In this document: positions 39,606-49,231 of the stretch, in pieces
Position numbering within the stretch: the stretch's first letter is position 1
How the letters are laid out: every line of letters begins with the position of its first letter
Source: an uncultured Clostridia bacterium
Lineage (GTDB): Bacteria > Bacillota > Clostridia > Oscillospirales > Ruminococcaceae
NCBI GenBank assembly: GCA_947627005.1
Contig: CANQUJ010000008.1
Location: forward strand, 1 to 64,000
DNA length: 64,000 nucleotides
Direction: 5' to 3'
Translations under genes and position numbers: made by a program
The notes under the pieces: generated by a model
What the model was told of the DNA's origin: nothing
Databases searched by the model: none
What the model saw: only the letters and a program-made list of their open reading frames with translations

Positions 39606-40046
39606 TTGAAATTGCACGATTTGGCGCCCGCCGAAGGCTCGACCCGCGAGGCTAAAAGAGTCGGCAGAGGACATGGCTCCGGCTGGGGCAAAACTGCCGC
39701 AAAGGGTCATAAAGGCCAGAACGCCCGCTCCGGCGGCGGAGTAAGGCCCGGCTTTGAAGGCGGACAGACAAGGCTCGCAAGGCGTATCCCTAAAAGGGGC
39801 TTTAACAACGTCTTCGCGACCGCATATACTGCAATCAACGTTTCGGACCTTGAAAAATTCGTCGACGGCACCGTAGTTGACGCCGAGCTTTTAAAAGCAG
39901 CCGGAGTTATCAAGAAAGAAAACGACGGCGTTAAGATCCTCGGAAACGGCGAACTCACCAAAAAACTTACCGTTAAGGCAGCCGCCTTCTCTGCTTCCGC
40001 AAAAGAGAAGATAGAAAAGGCCGGCGGAGAGGCAGAGGTGGTCTAA
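39606..40046 (+). CDS. rplO: Ribosomal protein L15
   Basis: 146 residues starting at TTG ([20 protein letters not shown]) behind [29 protein letters not shown] and [18 protein letters not shown] are conserved. Confidence 0.97.
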   Translation: MKLHDLAPAEGSTREAKRVGRGHGSGWGKTAAKGHKGQNARSGGGVRPGFEGGQTRLARRIPKRGFNNVFATAYTAINVSDLEKFVDGTVVDAELLKAAGVIKKENDGVKILGNGELTKKLTVKAAAFSASAKEKIEKAGGEAEVV

Positions 40047-40047
40047 G

Positions 40048-41343
40048 GTGTTCGAGACGTTAAAAAACGCATGGAAGGTCGCGGATATCCGCAAAAAGAT
40101 TCTGTTTACCCTCCTCATCGTTATCATCTATCGGCTTGGCGGCTATATCCCCGTCCCTTTTCTTGACGCCTCGGCCATCGGAGAGATGATCGGCGACAGC
40201 GGGAACATCTTCAGCTACCTCAACGTTCTTTCGGGCGGAACCTTCTCGAGAGCCACCCTTATGTGCCTCTCGATCTCGCCCTATATTAACGCGCAGATCA
40301 TCATTCAGCTTTTAACCTTCGCGATCCCCGCTCTCGAGCGTTTGGCCAAAGAGGGCGAATCCGGAAGGGCAAAGCTCGACAAAATCACTAAATACACGAC
40401 CCTCGGCATCGCGCTGTTCCAGTCTTGGGCGTATTACCTTACCCTTAAGAACTCCGGTTCGCTCGTATATACCTCCGGCTTCTCTAAGGTATTGGCAGAG
40501 ATCGTCATCATCGCCTGCTTCACCGCCGGCGGAATGTTGGTGATCTGGCTCGGCGCGCTTATAGACAAAAGGGGAATCGGCAACGGTATCTCTATCCTGC
40601 TCTTCGCGGGTATAATCGCAAACCTTCCGGCTTCCTTCGGCGCGACCTTCTCGCAGCTCATCAGCACCGGCGAGGCGTTCTATATCGTCCTCGTCCCGAT
40701 AATCATAATCATCTTCGTTCTGATGATCGCCTTTATCGTATTTATGGACAACGCCGAGAGAAGGATCCCGATCCAATACGCCAAGCGCGTAGTCGGAAGA
40801 AAAATGTACGGCGGACAGTCGACCTATCTTCCCATAAAGATCGCGATGGCAGGCGTTCTCCCGATAATCTTCGCCATGTCCTTTATGTCCATTCCGCAGA
40901 CTATCGAGATGTTCACCGGCGAACCCGAAGCGGGCACCTTCTGGGCGGGGTTCCTCAACCTGTTCAGAACCACCCACCCCTTCTACGCAACCCTTTACTT
41001 CGTCCTTATCATCGTATTCAGCTACTTCTACGTATCTATGCAGTATAATCCCGTAGAGATCGCCAACAACCTAAGGCAGAATAACGGCGGCATCCCGGGA
41101 ATCCGCCCCGGAAAGCCCACCTCCGACTACATCACGAGGATCCTTTCCAAGCTGATACTTATCGGGGCGCTCTTCCTCGGCGTCGTAGCTCTCTTCCCGA
41201 TCATCTTCGCACAGATCACCGGAGTCGGCTCGCTGGCCCTCGGCGGAACCTCTATCCTCATCGTCGTTTCCGTCGCACTCGAGACTGTAAGACAGCTCGA
41301 ATCCCAGCTTATGATGCGCCACCACAAGGGCTTCCTTGAATAA
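40048..41343 (+). CDS. secY: Preprotein translocase channel subunit SecY
   Basis: 431 residues, ten predicted membrane helices, GTG start one base after the rplO stop. IVIIYRLGGYIPVPFLDASA forms the plug/first helix region, and QSTYLPIKIAMAGVLPIIFA and GIRPGKPTSDYI near the C-terminal loops match the family. Cytoplasmic-membrane export channel. Confidence 0.98.
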   Translation: MFETLKNAWKVADIRKKILFTLLIVIIYRLGGYIPVPFLDASAIGEMIGDSGNIFSYLNVLSGGTFSRATLMCLSISPYINAQIIIQLLTFAIPALERLAKEGESGRAKLDKITKYTTLGIALFQSWAYYLTLKNSGSLVYTSGFSKVLAEIVIIACFTAGGMLVIWLGALIDKRGIGNGISILLFAGIIANLPASFGATFSQLISTGEAFYIVLVPIIIIIFVLMIAFIVFMDNAERRIPIQYAKRVVGRKMYGGQSTYLPIKIAMAGVLPIIFAMSFMSIPQTIEMFTGEPEAGTFWAGFLNLFRTTHPFYATLYFVLIIVFSYFYVSMQYNPVEIANNLRQNNGGIPGIRPGKPTSDYITRILSKLILIGALFLGVVALFPIIFAQITGVGSLALGGTSILIVVSVALETVRQLESQLMMRHHKGFLE

Positions 41344-41379
41344 GGCGAATTTAAATCCATCAACGAAAGGAGCATACGC

Positions 41380-42012
41380 ATGAATCTTATTTTGCTCGGC
41401 GCGCCCGGCGCCGGAAAGGGCACGCAGGCCGAAGTTATCTGCGCAGCCAAGGGCATACCCGCCATATCTACCGGCAACATGCTTAGAGAGGCCGTTAAAA
41501 ACGGCACCGAAAGCGGCCTTGCCGCCAAAAAGTATATGGACGCCGGAGAGCTTGTTCCCGACGAAGTCGTCATCGGAATCCTTAAAGACAGGATAGCCGA
41601 GCCCGACTGCAAGGGCGGCTTCATTCTCGACGGCTTCCCGAGAACCGTTCCCCAGGCCGAAGCGCTTGAAAAAATGGGCGTAAATATCGACAAAGTCATC
41701 GAGATCTACGTCCCCGACGAAAAGATCGCCGAAAGGCTGGGCGGAAGACGGGTCTGCGAATCCTGCGGAAACTCCTATCACGTCGTTTACAAGCCCACCA
41801 AGGTCGAAGGCGTTTGCGACGCCTGCGGCGGCAGGGTAGTCATCAGAAAAGACGACGAGCCCGCGACCGTTCTCGAAAGGCTTAAAGTATATCACGAAAA
41901 AACCGCGCCCCTTAAAGATTTCTACGAAAAGCGCGGCAAGCTTAGAACGGTGGTCGGCCAAGAGGAAGTCGCAGAGACTTCGAGGCTTACTCTCGAGGCT
42001 GTAAACGCCTAA
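41380..42012 (+). CDS. adk: Adenylate kinase
   Basis: 210 residues. P-loop LGAPGAGKGTQAE, DGFPRTVPQAEALE, and a LID domain with two Cys pairs (CESCGN and CDACGG) that bind structural zinc, as in Gram-positives. Interconverts AMP, ATP and ADP. Conserved secY-adk-map order. Confidence 0.98.
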   Translation: MNLILLGAPGAGKGTQAEVICAAKGIPAISTGNMLREAVKNGTESGLAAKKYMDAGELVPDEVVIGILKDRIAEPDCKGGFILDGFPRTVPQAEALEKMGVNIDKVIEIYVPDEKIAERLGGRRVCESCGNSYHVVYKPTKVEGVCDACGGRVVIRKDDEPATVLERLKVYHEKTAPLKDFYEKRGKLRTVVGQEEVAETSRLTLEAVNA

Positions 42013-42020
42013 AATCCGAT

Positions 42021-42773
42021 ATGATAACAGTTAAAACATCAAGCGAACTCCTGAAAATGAAAAAGGCGGGGCTTATAACCGGCGGGGCGCTTAAGGCCGC
42101 CGGGAACGCGATACACGAGGGCATGAGCACATACGACCTCGACCGCGTTATCCACGACTATATCGTCTCTCACGGCGCAAAGCCCTCCTTCCTGCATTAC
42201 AGCGGCTACCCCGCAAGCGCCTGCATCTCGGTGAACGATACCGTTATCCACGGTATCCCTTCTAAAAGCGAGAAGCTTAAAAAAGGCGACATTGTTTCGA
42301 TAGACGTCGGCGCATATATCGACGGCTACCACGGCGATTCCGCCAAAACCTTCGCGGTGGGTGAGATTTCGCCCGAGGCTCAGGCTTTGATGGACTCTAC
42401 CGAGCAAAGCCTATACGCCGCGATCGAAGCCGTAAGGCCGGGCGCCAGAATAGGCGATATTTCGCACATCGTTCAGGAGTATAATGAATCCCGCGGGTTT
42501 TCGGTCGTCCGCCAATACGTCGGCCACGGCGTAGGAAGAGACCTTCACGAAGACCCGGAGGTGCCGAACTTCGGCAGGGCGGGGCATGGGCCGCGCCTCG
42601 TTCCCGGAATGGTCATCGCGATAGAACCGATGATAAACCAAGGCGGAGCGCAGGTTAAGGTCCTTCCCGACGGTTGGACTGTCAAGACCGTCGACGGCAA
42701 GCTTTCGGCTCACTTTGAGCACACCGTTGCCGTTACGGCCGACGGCCCCGTCATATTGACCCTTGCGGAATGA
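42021..42773 (+). CDS. map: Methionine aminopeptidase, type I
   Basis: 250 residues, no N-terminal extension. Metal ligands: DVGAYIDGYHGDSAKTF (two Asp), YVGHGVGRDLHEDP (His) and IAIEPM and HFEHTVAV (Glu). Removes initiator Met. Its stop overlaps the next gene (ATGA). Confidence 0.98.
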   Translation: MITVKTSSELLKMKKAGLITGGALKAAGNAIHEGMSTYDLDRVIHDYIVSHGAKPSFLHYSGYPASACISVNDTVIHGIPSKSEKLKKGDIVSIDVGAYIDGYHGDSAKTFAVGEISPEAQALMDSTEQSLYAAIEAVRPGARIGDISHIVQEYNESRGFSVVRQYVGHGVGRDLHEDPEVPNFGRAGHGPRLVPGMVIAIEPMINQGGAQVKVLPDGWTVKTVDGKLSAHFEHTVAVTADGPVILTLAE

Positions 42774-43066
42774 CTCGGCAAACCGAAGTTGTCAGGGGTT
42801 CAGTCGTTAAAGCATTGGCAGGACGAGAGCGGGATCGCCTCTTCGTTGCGGAGGCGGTTGCCGACCGCTGCGTTTATATCGCCGACGGCAAAGAGCGAAA
42901 GCTTTCAAAGCCCAAGCGCAAGAACCGCAGACACATTTCACCGACCGGCCAAACGCTCGATATGACGGACATGACAGATAAAAAACTGCGCAAAGCCCTT
43001 GCCGCGCTTAAACCCGAAGCGCCGGCGGGCAAAGACCCGACCAAGGCTGAAAGGAGAGAAGGATAA
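42770..43066 (+). CDS. KOW-domain RNA-binding protein (L14e-like)
   Basis: 98 residues. VVRGSVVKALAGRERDRLFV is a KOW motif, and KERKLSKPKRKNRRHI is basic. Such proteins sit between map and infA in many clostridia and are annotated as L14e-like. The stop abuts the infA start. RNA binding is inferred from family. Confidence 0.88.
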   Translation: MTRQTEVVRGSVVKALAGRERDRLFVAEAVADRCVYIADGKERKLSKPKRKNRRHISPTGQTLDMTDMTDKKLRKALAALKPEAPAGKDPTKAERREG

Positions 43067-43285
43067 ATGTCAAAAGAAGATGTAATCGAACTTGAAGGCA
43101 CCGTTGTCGAAGCGCTTCCGAACGCCAATTTTCAGGTAGAGCTCGCAAACGGCCACAAAATCCTTGCCCATGTTTCCGGAAAGCTTAGAATGAACTACAT
43201 TCGCATAGTTCCCGGGGACAAGGTCACGGTCGAGATGTCACCCTATGATTTAGCAAAGGGAAGAATCACCTGGCGCTCCAAGTGA
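43067..43285 (+). CDS. infA: Translation initiation factor IF-1
   Basis: 72 residues. [20 protein letters not shown] and the OB-fold core [19 protein letters not shown] are diagnostic. Confidence 0.98.
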   Translation: MSKEDVIELEGTVVEALPNANFQVELANGHKILAHVSGKLRMNYIRIVPGDKVTVEMSPYDLAKGRITWRSK

Positions 43286-43352
43286 TTTCCCTTAAACCAA
43301 AAGCAAGAACGACGGCATAAAAAGCCTTCGTAAAAACCGAGGAGGTATTTCA

Positions 43353-43466
43353 ATGAAAGTAAGACCTTCAGTTAAACCGATGTGCGAAAAGTGCAAGGTA
43401 ATAAAGCGCAAGGGCCGCGTTATGGTCATCTGCGAAAATCCCAAGCACAAGCAGCGTCAAGGTTAA
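43353..43466 (+). CDS. rpmJ: Ribosomal protein L36
   Basis: 37 residues, [20 protein letters not shown] and a C-terminal KHKQRQG. Zinc ligands Cys11, Cys14, Cys27 and His32. Small but certain from sequence and position. Behind GAGGAGGT. Confidence 0.96.
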   Translation: MKVRPSVKPMCEKCKVIKRKGRVMVICENPKHKQRQG

Positions 43467-43491
43467 TCCGATTTGGAGGTGTAGCTAAAGT

Positions 43492-43860
43492 ATGGCTCGT
43501 ATAGCAAGTATCGACCTTCCCAGAGACAAAAGAATCGAGGTCGCGCTGACTTATATCTACGGTATCGGCCAGCCCACCGCAACTAAAATCTGCAAAGAGA
43601 CCGGCGTAGACCCTAACGTTCGCGTTAAAGATATGTCGGAAGACGACGTGGCAAAGCTCCGCGAATATATCGACCACCACCTTATGGTAGAGGGCGATAA
43701 GCGCCGCGAAGTTCAGCTCAATATAAAGAGACTGATCGAAGTCGGCTGCTACCGCGGCGTGCGTCACCGCAGAGGTCTGCCCGTCAGAGGACAGAGAACA
43801 AAGACCAACGCGAGAACCCGCAAGGGCCCCGCGAAGACTATTGCGAACAAGAAGAAGTAA
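43492..43860 (+). CDS. rpsM: Ribosomal protein S13
   Basis: 122 residues. [20 protein letters not shown] and the C-terminal [19 protein letters not shown] are conserved. Confidence 0.98.
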   Translation: MARIASIDLPRDKRIEVALTYIYGIGQPTATKICKETGVDPNVRVKDMSEDDVAKLREYIDHHLMVEGDKRREVQLNIKRLIEVGCYRGVRHRRGLPVRGQRTKTNARTRKGPAKTIANKKK

Positions 43861-43876
43861 AGGAGGGATATAAACC

Positions 43877-44284
43877 ATGGCTCAGCAGAAATCCGGAGGC
43901 AAAAAGACTGTTATCCGCCGCCGCAGAGAAAGAAAGAACATCGAACAGGGGCAGGTTCATATCCAGTCCTCGTTCAACAACACCATCGTCACCATCACCG
44001 ATATGCAGGGCAACGCTATATCTTGGGCTTCGGCCGGCGGGCTCGGCTTCCGCGGCTCTAAAAAGTCCACCCCGTTCGCGGCGCAGTCCGCAGCGGAGAC
44101 TGCCGCAAGGGCCGCCAAAGAGCATGGCCTTAAGGTAGTAGAGGTATACGTCAAAGGCCCGGGGCAAGGCCGCGAAGCCGCGATCAGAGCGCTTCAGTCG
44201 GAGGAATTAGAGGTCAGACTTATTAAAGACGTCACCCCGATCCCCCACAACGGCTGCCGCCCGCCCAAGCGCCGCAGAGTTTAA
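43877..44284 (+). CDS. rpsK: Ribosomal protein S11
   Basis: 135 residues. [16 protein letters not shown] [20 protein letters not shown] and [13 protein letters not shown] are diagnostic. The 90-base spacer to rpsD has CCGAG/CTCGG and CGGGC/GCCCG hairpins that might serve S4 autoregulation. Confidence 0.98.
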   Translation: MAQQKSGGKKTVIRRRRERKNIEQGQVHIQSSFNNTIVTITDMQGNAISWASAGGLGFRGSKKSTPFAAQSAAETAARAAKEHGLKVVEVYVKGPGQGREAAIRALQSEELEVRLIKDVTPIPHNGCRPPKRRRV

Positions 44285-44374
44285 TCTGCCTAAGCCGAGT
44301 TTTAAGTTGCTCGGCGTCGGGCGCGCAATCAAAACAGGCCCGATATTATAATCAAAAACGGAGGAAAATTTATT

Positions 44375-44971
44375 ATGGCAGTCAACAGAGAACCTATTCT
44401 CAAGAAATGTAAGTCTTTAGGAATCAGCCCGATGGTTATGGGCGTAGGAAAAGAGACCAAAAGAAACGCCGGCTCTAACTTCAGAAAGAAAGAGTCCGAC
44501 TACAAAATGCAGCTTAAAGAAAAGCAAAAGCTTAAGTTTATCTACGGCGTTCAAGAAAAGCAGTTCAGGCATATCTACGAAAGAGCCGAAAAGCTCGAAG
44601 GCCAGGCCGGCGCCAATTTGCTGACTCTTTTGGAATCCAGGCTTGACAATGTCGTCTTCAGAATGGGTCTTTCCATGACAAGGCGTGAAGCAAGACAGCT
44701 CGTTTCCCACGGTCATTTCAACGTCAACGGCCAAAGAGTGGACATTCCGTCCTATCGCATTAAAGTCGGCGACGTTATCTCCCTCCGCGAGAATTCCAAG
44801 AAAAGCGTCAAGTTCCAAGAGATAACCGAGGCCACCAACGGCCGCCTTATCCCGACTTGGCTCGACGTCAACAAGGATAATCTCACGGCAAGCGTTGTAA
44901 GGCTTCCCGTTAAGGAAGACCTCGACTACGAAGTTGAGGAACACCTCATCGTCGAGCTTTACTCCAAATAA
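44375..44971 (+). CDS. rpsD: Ribosomal protein S4
   Basis: 198 residues. S4 core LESRLDNVVFRMGLSMTRRE and QLVSHGHFNVNGQRVDIPSY are present. The N-terminus lacks the zinc cysteines of some bacteria. Known 16S assembly initiator and translational repressor. Confidence 0.98.
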   Translation: MAVNREPILKKCKSLGISPMVMGVGKETKRNAGSNFRKKESDYKMQLKEKQKLKFIYGVQEKQFRHIYERAEKLEGQAGANLLTLLESRLDNVVFRMGLSMTRREARQLVSHGHFNVNGQRVDIPSYRIKVGDVISLRENSKKSVKFQEITEATNGRLIPTWLDVNKDNLTASVVRLPVKEDLDYEVEEHLIVELYSK

Positions 44972-44995
44972 GACCGATTTTGGTTTTGTTTCATT

Positions 44996-45045
44996 CGTCT
45001 TCGGGCTTAGGGGAGTGTTTTATTCTCCCGAGCCCGGAAGAAAAA
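44996..45045 (+). other. Long stem-loop between rpsD and rpoA
   Basis: TCTTCGGGCT and GGGGAG pair with CTCCC and AGCCCGGAAGA around a nine-base loop. An A run follows, not a T run, so it is not a plus-strand terminator. It may be an RNA-processing or stability structure in the 170-base spacer before rpoA. Confidence 0.5.
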
Positions 45046-45141
45046 ACGGGAGGGCGCCGGTTTTCGATATAATAAGACAGCCGCTTTGTTGTATCATATA
45101 TTGAAAACCAAGGTCGCCACAAAAGAAATGGAGGCTTGCAA

Positions 45142-46098
45142 ATGCTTGAAAAAATCGAAAAGCCGGATATAGAAATAGTCGAGCTTAAAACAAACGGAAC
45201 ATACGGCAAGTTTGTTCTCGAGCCGCTCGAGCGCGGATACGGCACGACTATCGGCAACAGTCTTAGACGCGTATTGCTTTCATCTCTCCCCGGTGTAGCG
45301 GTCACATCCATCAAGATAGACGGCGTACACCACGAATTATCAACCGTCCCCGGGGTTAAAGAGGACGTCAGCGAGATTGTCCTTAACCTTAAGGGCCTGA
45401 CCGCAAAGCTTTTCTGCGACGGCCCCAAGACGGTATACATCGAGGCGGAGGGCGAGTGCGAGGTTACCGCGGGCGACATCAAGACCGATTCCGAGGTCGA
45501 GATTTTAGTCCCGAATATGCATATCGCAACGCTTGACGCCGATGCAAAGCTTTATATGGAAATCGTTTTGGACAGGGGACGCGGATATGTTTCCGCCGAA
45601 AAGAACAAGTCCCTTATGCCGAACGCACCTATCGGCGTCATCGCCGTGGACAGTATTTATACCCCTGTTCTCAAAGTAAATTATACCGTAGAGAACACCC
45701 GCGTAGGCCAGATCACCGACTTTGACAAGCTTACTCTCGAGGTGTGGACCGACGGAGTCATCTCCGCAAAGGAAGCCGTCTCGATGGCAGCCAAACTCCT
45801 CAATGAGCATCTTAACTTGTTCGTAAATCTCTCGGAAGACACCGGAGTAGACAAGATTTTGGCCGAGAAAGACAATAAGTCGAAAGAAAAAGTGCTTGAG
45901 ATGACCATTGAAGAACTTGACCTTTCGGTAAGATCCTTCAACTGCCTTAAGAGAGCGGGAATCAATACCGTCAACGACTTGATCGAAAAGTCCGAAGAGG
46001 AAATGATGAAGGTCAGAAATCTCGGAAAGAAATCGTTCGACGAAGTCAAGGAAAAGCTTAAATCCCTTGGCTACGAAATGAGCTCGTCCGAAGACTGA
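45142..46098 (+). CDS. rpoA: RNA polymerase alpha subunit
   Basis: 318 residues. The N-terminal dimerisation domain has [20 protein letters not shown]. The C-terminal domain (after about 245) has [20 protein letters not shown] and [13 protein letters not shown] for DNA and activator contacts. ATG at 45142 is seven bases after GGAGG; an in-frame TTG two codons earlier is rejected. Confidence 0.98.
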   Translation: MLEKIEKPDIEIVELKTNGTYGKFVLEPLERGYGTTIGNSLRRVLLSSLPGVAVTSIKIDGVHHELSTVPGVKEDVSEIVLNLKGLTAKLFCDGPKTVYIEAEGECEVTAGDIKTDSEVEILVPNMHIATLDADAKLYMEIVLDRGRGYVSAEKNKSLMPNAPIGVIAVDSIYTPVLKVNYTVENTRVGQITDFDKLTLEVWTDGVISAKEAVSMAAKLLNEHLNLFVNLSEDTGVDKILAEKDNKSKEKVLEMTIEELDLSVRSFNCLKRAGINTVNDLIEKSEEEMMKVRNLGKKSFDEVKEKLKSLGYEMSSSED

Positions 46099-46199
46099 CG
46101 GCGCAACCAGCCGCAAAAAATTACAGACCGGAGGATCGGACAAAATCTTCCTTCCTTTCCGTCCTCCTGCTTCTAAACCCACAGAAGGAGTTGAATATT

Positions 46200-46541
46200 A
46201 TGCCGGGAACAAGAAAATTGGGCAGGACTACCGACCAGAGAAGGGCTATGCTCCGCGCAATGGTAACCTTCCTGTTTGAAAACGGCAAGATAGAGACCAC
46301 CGTTACAAGAGCGAAAGAGGTTTCCGCCATGGCGGACAAGATGGTAACTCTTGCCAAAGCGGGCGACCTGCACTCTAAACGTCAGATTTTTGCCTATGTA
46401 ACAAAAGAAACCGTCGCGAAGAAGCTTTGCGACGAGATCGCTCCCAAGTATGCCGACAGAAACGGCGGCTACACCAAAATCGTAAAGATCGGCCCGAGGC
46501 GCGGCGACGCCGCCGAAATGGCCATCATCGAATTGGTCTGA
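46200..46541 (+). CDS. rplQ: Ribosomal protein L17
   Basis: 113 residues, [20 protein letters not shown]. The ATG at 46200 sits after AAGGAG; an in-frame TTG at 46191 is too close to it. Last gene of the ribosomal cluster. The cobalt/nickel-type ECF transporter and truA genes common next in clostridia are absent here. Confidence 0.97.
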   Translation: MPGTRKLGRTTDQRRAMLRAMVTFLFENGKIETTVTRAKEVSAMADKMVTLAKAGDLHSKRQIFAYVTKETVAKKLCDEIAPKYADRNGGYTKIVKIGPRRGDAAEMAIIELV

Positions 46542-46552
46542 GCAAAACAACC

Positions 46553-46582
46553 AAAGCCCTCGCTTAAGCGGGGGCTTTTTCT
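46553..46582. terminator. Terminator ending the ribosomal operon
   Basis: AAAGCCCTCGC and GCGGGGGCTTTTT form a strong hairpin with a T tail. It lies between convergent rplQ and the permease gene and may serve both. Confidence 0.9.
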
Positions 46583-47338
46583 TTATATCTTATAATTTTT
46601 CATCGAGCTTTGAAGCTCGTCGCCGAATATCAGAAACAGCATTATTATCGGCAGCATATAAACCGTTCCGCCGGCGTATTTAACGTCTTCGGGAAGGCTT
46701 TCCAAAACCGCCGAGAGCGGGTAGATATCTTTATTTTCCGGCAAAAAGATAAGCGCCTGCTCCAAAATGTTCCAGCTTTCGCAAAAAATTAAAATCGCGA
46801 GCGAACAGATCGCCGGCTTGATCTGCGGGATAACCGCGTATTTGAAAAGTTTTATCGCCGAAGAAGTCTCGAGCAGGGCATAGTCTATAACCTCGTTCGG
46901 GATATTTTTTATGCTCTGCCTTAAGAAAAACACCGCGAAGGGCGAAAATACCGCCGGAAGGATCAGCGCGAGCCGGGTGTTCAAAAGGTTAAAGCTCTTA
47001 AGCTGAATATAGTTCGGCAAAAGGGTCGCCTGAAAGGGGAGCATCATCACCGCGATGAAGACGAAAAGCAGCGCCTCGCGGCCCTTGAATTTTACCTTCG
47101 CGAACAAAAACCCGAGCGGCAGAGATATCGCCACGCTCAAAAAAGTCGAGACCGAGGCGTATAAGACCGAGTTCCAGAAGTATTTTAGATAGGTGTGATC
47201 CGTCGTGAAAAGTTCCCGATAGGCCGCAAGGGTGGGCGCCGCGCCGCCGTATGAAAGAGATTTCAAAGCAGTCGCAAAGACCGGGAAAACAAACAGAACG
47301 CAAAGCGCCGAAAGCGCAAAAATCCTCGCTTTTTTCAT
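46583..47338 (-). CDS. Carbohydrate ABC transporter permease (MalG type)
   Basis: 251 residues, six predicted membrane segments, slightly short for the family. The ATPase-contact EAA loop is visible as DYALLETSSAIKLFKYAVIP (about 154-173). LPNYIQLKSFNLLNTRLALI and VFFLRQSIKNIPNEV are typical. No MalF partner, ATPase or binding protein lies next to it; the gene is orphaned or uses partners elsewhere, perhaps the solute-binding paralogues at 22224-26963. Start 47338 is followed upstream by the small gene at 47350. Confidence 0.93.
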   Translation of the reverse strand: MKKARIFALSALCVLFVFPVFATALKSLSYGGAAPTLAAYRELFTTDHTYLKYFWNSVLYASVSTFLSVAISLPLGFLFAKVKFKGREALLFVFIAVMMLPFQATLLPNYIQLKSFNLLNTRLALILPAVFSPFAVFFLRQSIKNIPNEVIDYALLETSSAIKLFKYAVIPQIKPAICSLAILIFCESWNILEQALIFLPENKDIYPLSAVLESLPEDVKYAGGTVYMLPIIMLFLIFGDELQSSMKNYKI

Positions 47339-47349
47339 ATTTTCACTCC

Positions 47350-47622
47350 TTAGGTATAGTCGCCGAGGCGGCTTTCAAGCCTATACAGCGCGAAAACAAT
47401 CTGCCCGACCGAAAAGGTAACGCAGGAAAGGGTATGATAATCGCCGTCCGATTCTTCAAAAACCGCGCTTTTCGGAAGATACGCCCCGCCGTCAAAATTT
47501 ATGACCTCGCCGACTTCGACCCTCGGCTTAAAAGCATAGTAAAGCCGATCGCCGAACGCCGTAAAAAATATCATCGCCGCCCAAAACAGCGCGAAAACAA
47601 CAGTCGCAGCCTTTTTCATCAT
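47350..47622 (-). CDS. Small membrane protein with adaptor-like C-terminus
   Basis: 90 residues, one N-terminal membrane segment (AATVVFALFWAAMIFFTAFG), then a short extracytoplasmic part with YLPKSAVFEESDGDYHTL. This resembles the C-terminal beta segment of HlyD/RND adaptors but is too short to be one. Starts at ATGATG, the first overlapping the stop of a 20-codon ORF. Same operon as the permease, 11 bases apart. Function unknown. Confidence 0.65.
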   Translation of the reverse strand: MMKKAATVVFALFWAAMIFFTAFGDRLYYAFKPRVEVGEVINFDGGAYLPKSAVFEESDGDYHTLSCVTFSVGQIVFALYRLESRLGDYT

Positions 47623-47681
47623 TCTTCAAGCCTCATCTTGACCGCCGCCGCTATCGCCGCAACCTTTAAAATCCGCTTCAT
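47619..47681 (-). CDS. Possible 20-residue ORF (MKRILKVAAIAAAVKMRLEE)
   Basis: An ATG with a strong GAGGAGGA ribosome site, followed by 20 codons ending in a TGA that overlaps the next ATGs. The peptide is hydrophobic and basic. It could be a translation-coupling leader, a membrane microprotein, or the remnant of a deleted gene. The ribosome site is the main support. Confidence 0.5.
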   Translation of the reverse strand: MKRILKVAAIAAAVKMRLEE

Positions 47682-47701
47682 ATTATCTCCTCCTCGAAAA
47701 A

Positions 47702-47732
47702 AGGATACATTCTTCCCTCGGGTAAGAGTCAA
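47702..47732 (-). promoter_or_regulatory. MerR-type promoter with 19-bp spacer
   Basis: On the minus strand TTGACT (47732-47727) and TATCCT (47707-47702) are 19 bp apart. The spacer contains the near-dyad TCTTACCC ga GGGAAGA. Over-long spacing with a dyad is the hallmark of MerR-family activated promoters. No merR gene is in the window. Confidence 0.6.
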
Positions 47733-47860
47733 TAGCGGCGGAGAGATTTTGTATAAAGCGATAATTTTATGCGGCGAAGTTTGTGCAGATTTTTGCGCAA
47801 AAAATCGCCGACCGTTTCTGCCGGCCGGCGAAAAAAGATCGAATTTTTCAAAAAATCGCG

Positions 47861-49201
47861 CTATTCTTCCGCTTCTTCGATAAAGTCGCCCTCGTCCTCC
47901 ATAAGCTTAAATCTTATCTCGAACTCCTCGGTTCTAAGAACCCCCGGCTCGTCGGTCGCCTTCGGCGGAAGAACCCTTACCACCTTGGCCGTAACCTCGT
48001 CGCCCGGCGACATTTCAAGAATGATCGCGTAAACGTCGTTAGAAGATCGCACCGCGATACCGTTCATCTCGGTGATATAGTCCCCGATGTCGAGCTCGGT
48101 GTTGTAAATGTCGCAGTCCGAAGATATCTCCGCGATTTCAAGCCCCGCCGGCGTTCCGTAAACCTCCGCCTGCGCGTCCGAAACCTCATAGAACGAAATC
48201 CCTATCCTCGGCCGACCGACAACCTTTCCGTTCTCCATAAGCTGCTCGATGATCGGCTTCGCGGCCGACATCTCTATCGCAAACCCGATGTTGTCGTATT
48301 CCAGCGCGTCGAGCTTTGATGAGGTTATCCCTATGACCTGACCCCACATATTCAAAAGCGCCCCGCCCGAGTTCCCCGGGTTTATCGCCGCGTCGATCTG
48401 TACGCATGACATGCTTATATTCGTAGACTCAACCCTTATCATTCTGTCGAGACCCGAGACTATCCCGGTGGTAATGCTCCCCTCAAGCCCCGCCGGCGAG
48501 CCTATCGCGACCACCTGTTCGCCGTGAACGAGCGCGTCAGAGTCGCCGAATTGGGCGGCCGGAAGGTCTTTCGCCGGGATCTTTATGACCGCGATGTCGC
48601 TTTTAACGTCGCTGCCGATGACCGTCGCGCTGTATTCTTCTCCGCCTTTAAGCCTGACTTTAATCGCAAGGGTCGCGTCCGCGATGACGTGGGCGTTTGT
48701 GAGAATATATCCGTCCGCCGACATAATGATTCCGCTGCCCTGGCCGTATGCCGCAAAAGCCGAGTCGTCGTACGCCTCAATGGTGACTATCGAGGGCGAA
48801 ACAGCCTCGAAAACCCCTTCGACTGTGTATCTTCCGTCCTCTTGATAGAACTTTTCTTCAAGCTTCGGAAGCGAAACTATCGGCAGGGTAAAGCTCGTTC
48901 CGGGCTCCTCCGCTTTAAAAACCCGCTTTATCCAGCCCTTGCCGAAAACCGCCCTCGCTGTAATCGCGAACGCCGCGATAAAAACAACGAGCAGGAACAG
49001 AAAGACCTTAATAAATAAGTGATCCTTCTTCTTTTTAAGCTTTTTCGGCGGCCTCGGAAGGTAATTAAGCCGTTCGGCCTCCTCCGCCGCAAGGGCCTTG
49101 ATCTCGTCTATCGCCCCGGCGCCGCCGTATTCTTCCGGCGCGCTTTCCGCAGCGGCGACGTAATCGAATACTTCGCCGCCCCCGCGAATCTCTTCTTCCA
49201 T
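47861..49201 (-). CDS. Second HtrA-like membrane serine protease with PDZ-like end
   Basis: 446 residues from the ATG behind AAAGGGG (a start nine codons upstream lacks a site). A short cytosolic head ends in KKLKKKK, followed by a membrane helix (about 61-82). The catalytic triad is His171 (LTNAHVIAD), Asp202 (KSDIAVIKI) and Ser278 (INPGNSGGALL). A C-terminal PDZ-like domain follows. It is probably the last gene of an operon with a response regulator and an acidic tail-anchored protein. Role: quality control of exported proteins, by family. Confidence 0.94.
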   Translation of the reverse strand: MEEEIRGGGEVFDYVAAAESAPEEYGGAGAIDEIKALAAEEAERLNYLPRPPKKLKKKKDHLFIKVFLFLLVVFIAAFAITARAVFGKGWIKRVFKAEEPGTSFTLPIVSLPKLEEKFYQEDGRYTVEGVFEAVSPSIVTIEAYDDSAFAAYGQGSGIIMSADGYILTNAHVIADATLAIKVRLKGGEEYSATVIGSDVKSDIAVIKIPAKDLPAAQFGDSDALVHGEQVVAIGSPAGLEGSITTGIVSGLDRMIRVESTNISMSCVQIDAAINPGNSGGALLNMWGQVIGITSSKLDALEYDNIGFAIEMSAAKPIIEQLMENGKVVGRPRIGISFYEVSDAQAEVYGTPAGLEIAEISSDCDIYNTELDIGDYITEMNGIAVRSSNDVYAIILEMSPGDEVTAKVVRVLPPKATDEPGVLRTEEFEIRFKLMEDEGDFIEEAEE

Positions 49202-49231
49202 TTCGTATAAACCCCTTTCAAAAATCAAAGG

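Noticed and set aside
47251..47883. A 210-codon plus-strand frame opposite the permease promoter region
   Set aside because: It crosses the divergent regulatory region and micro-ORF and encodes a low-complexity basic peptide.
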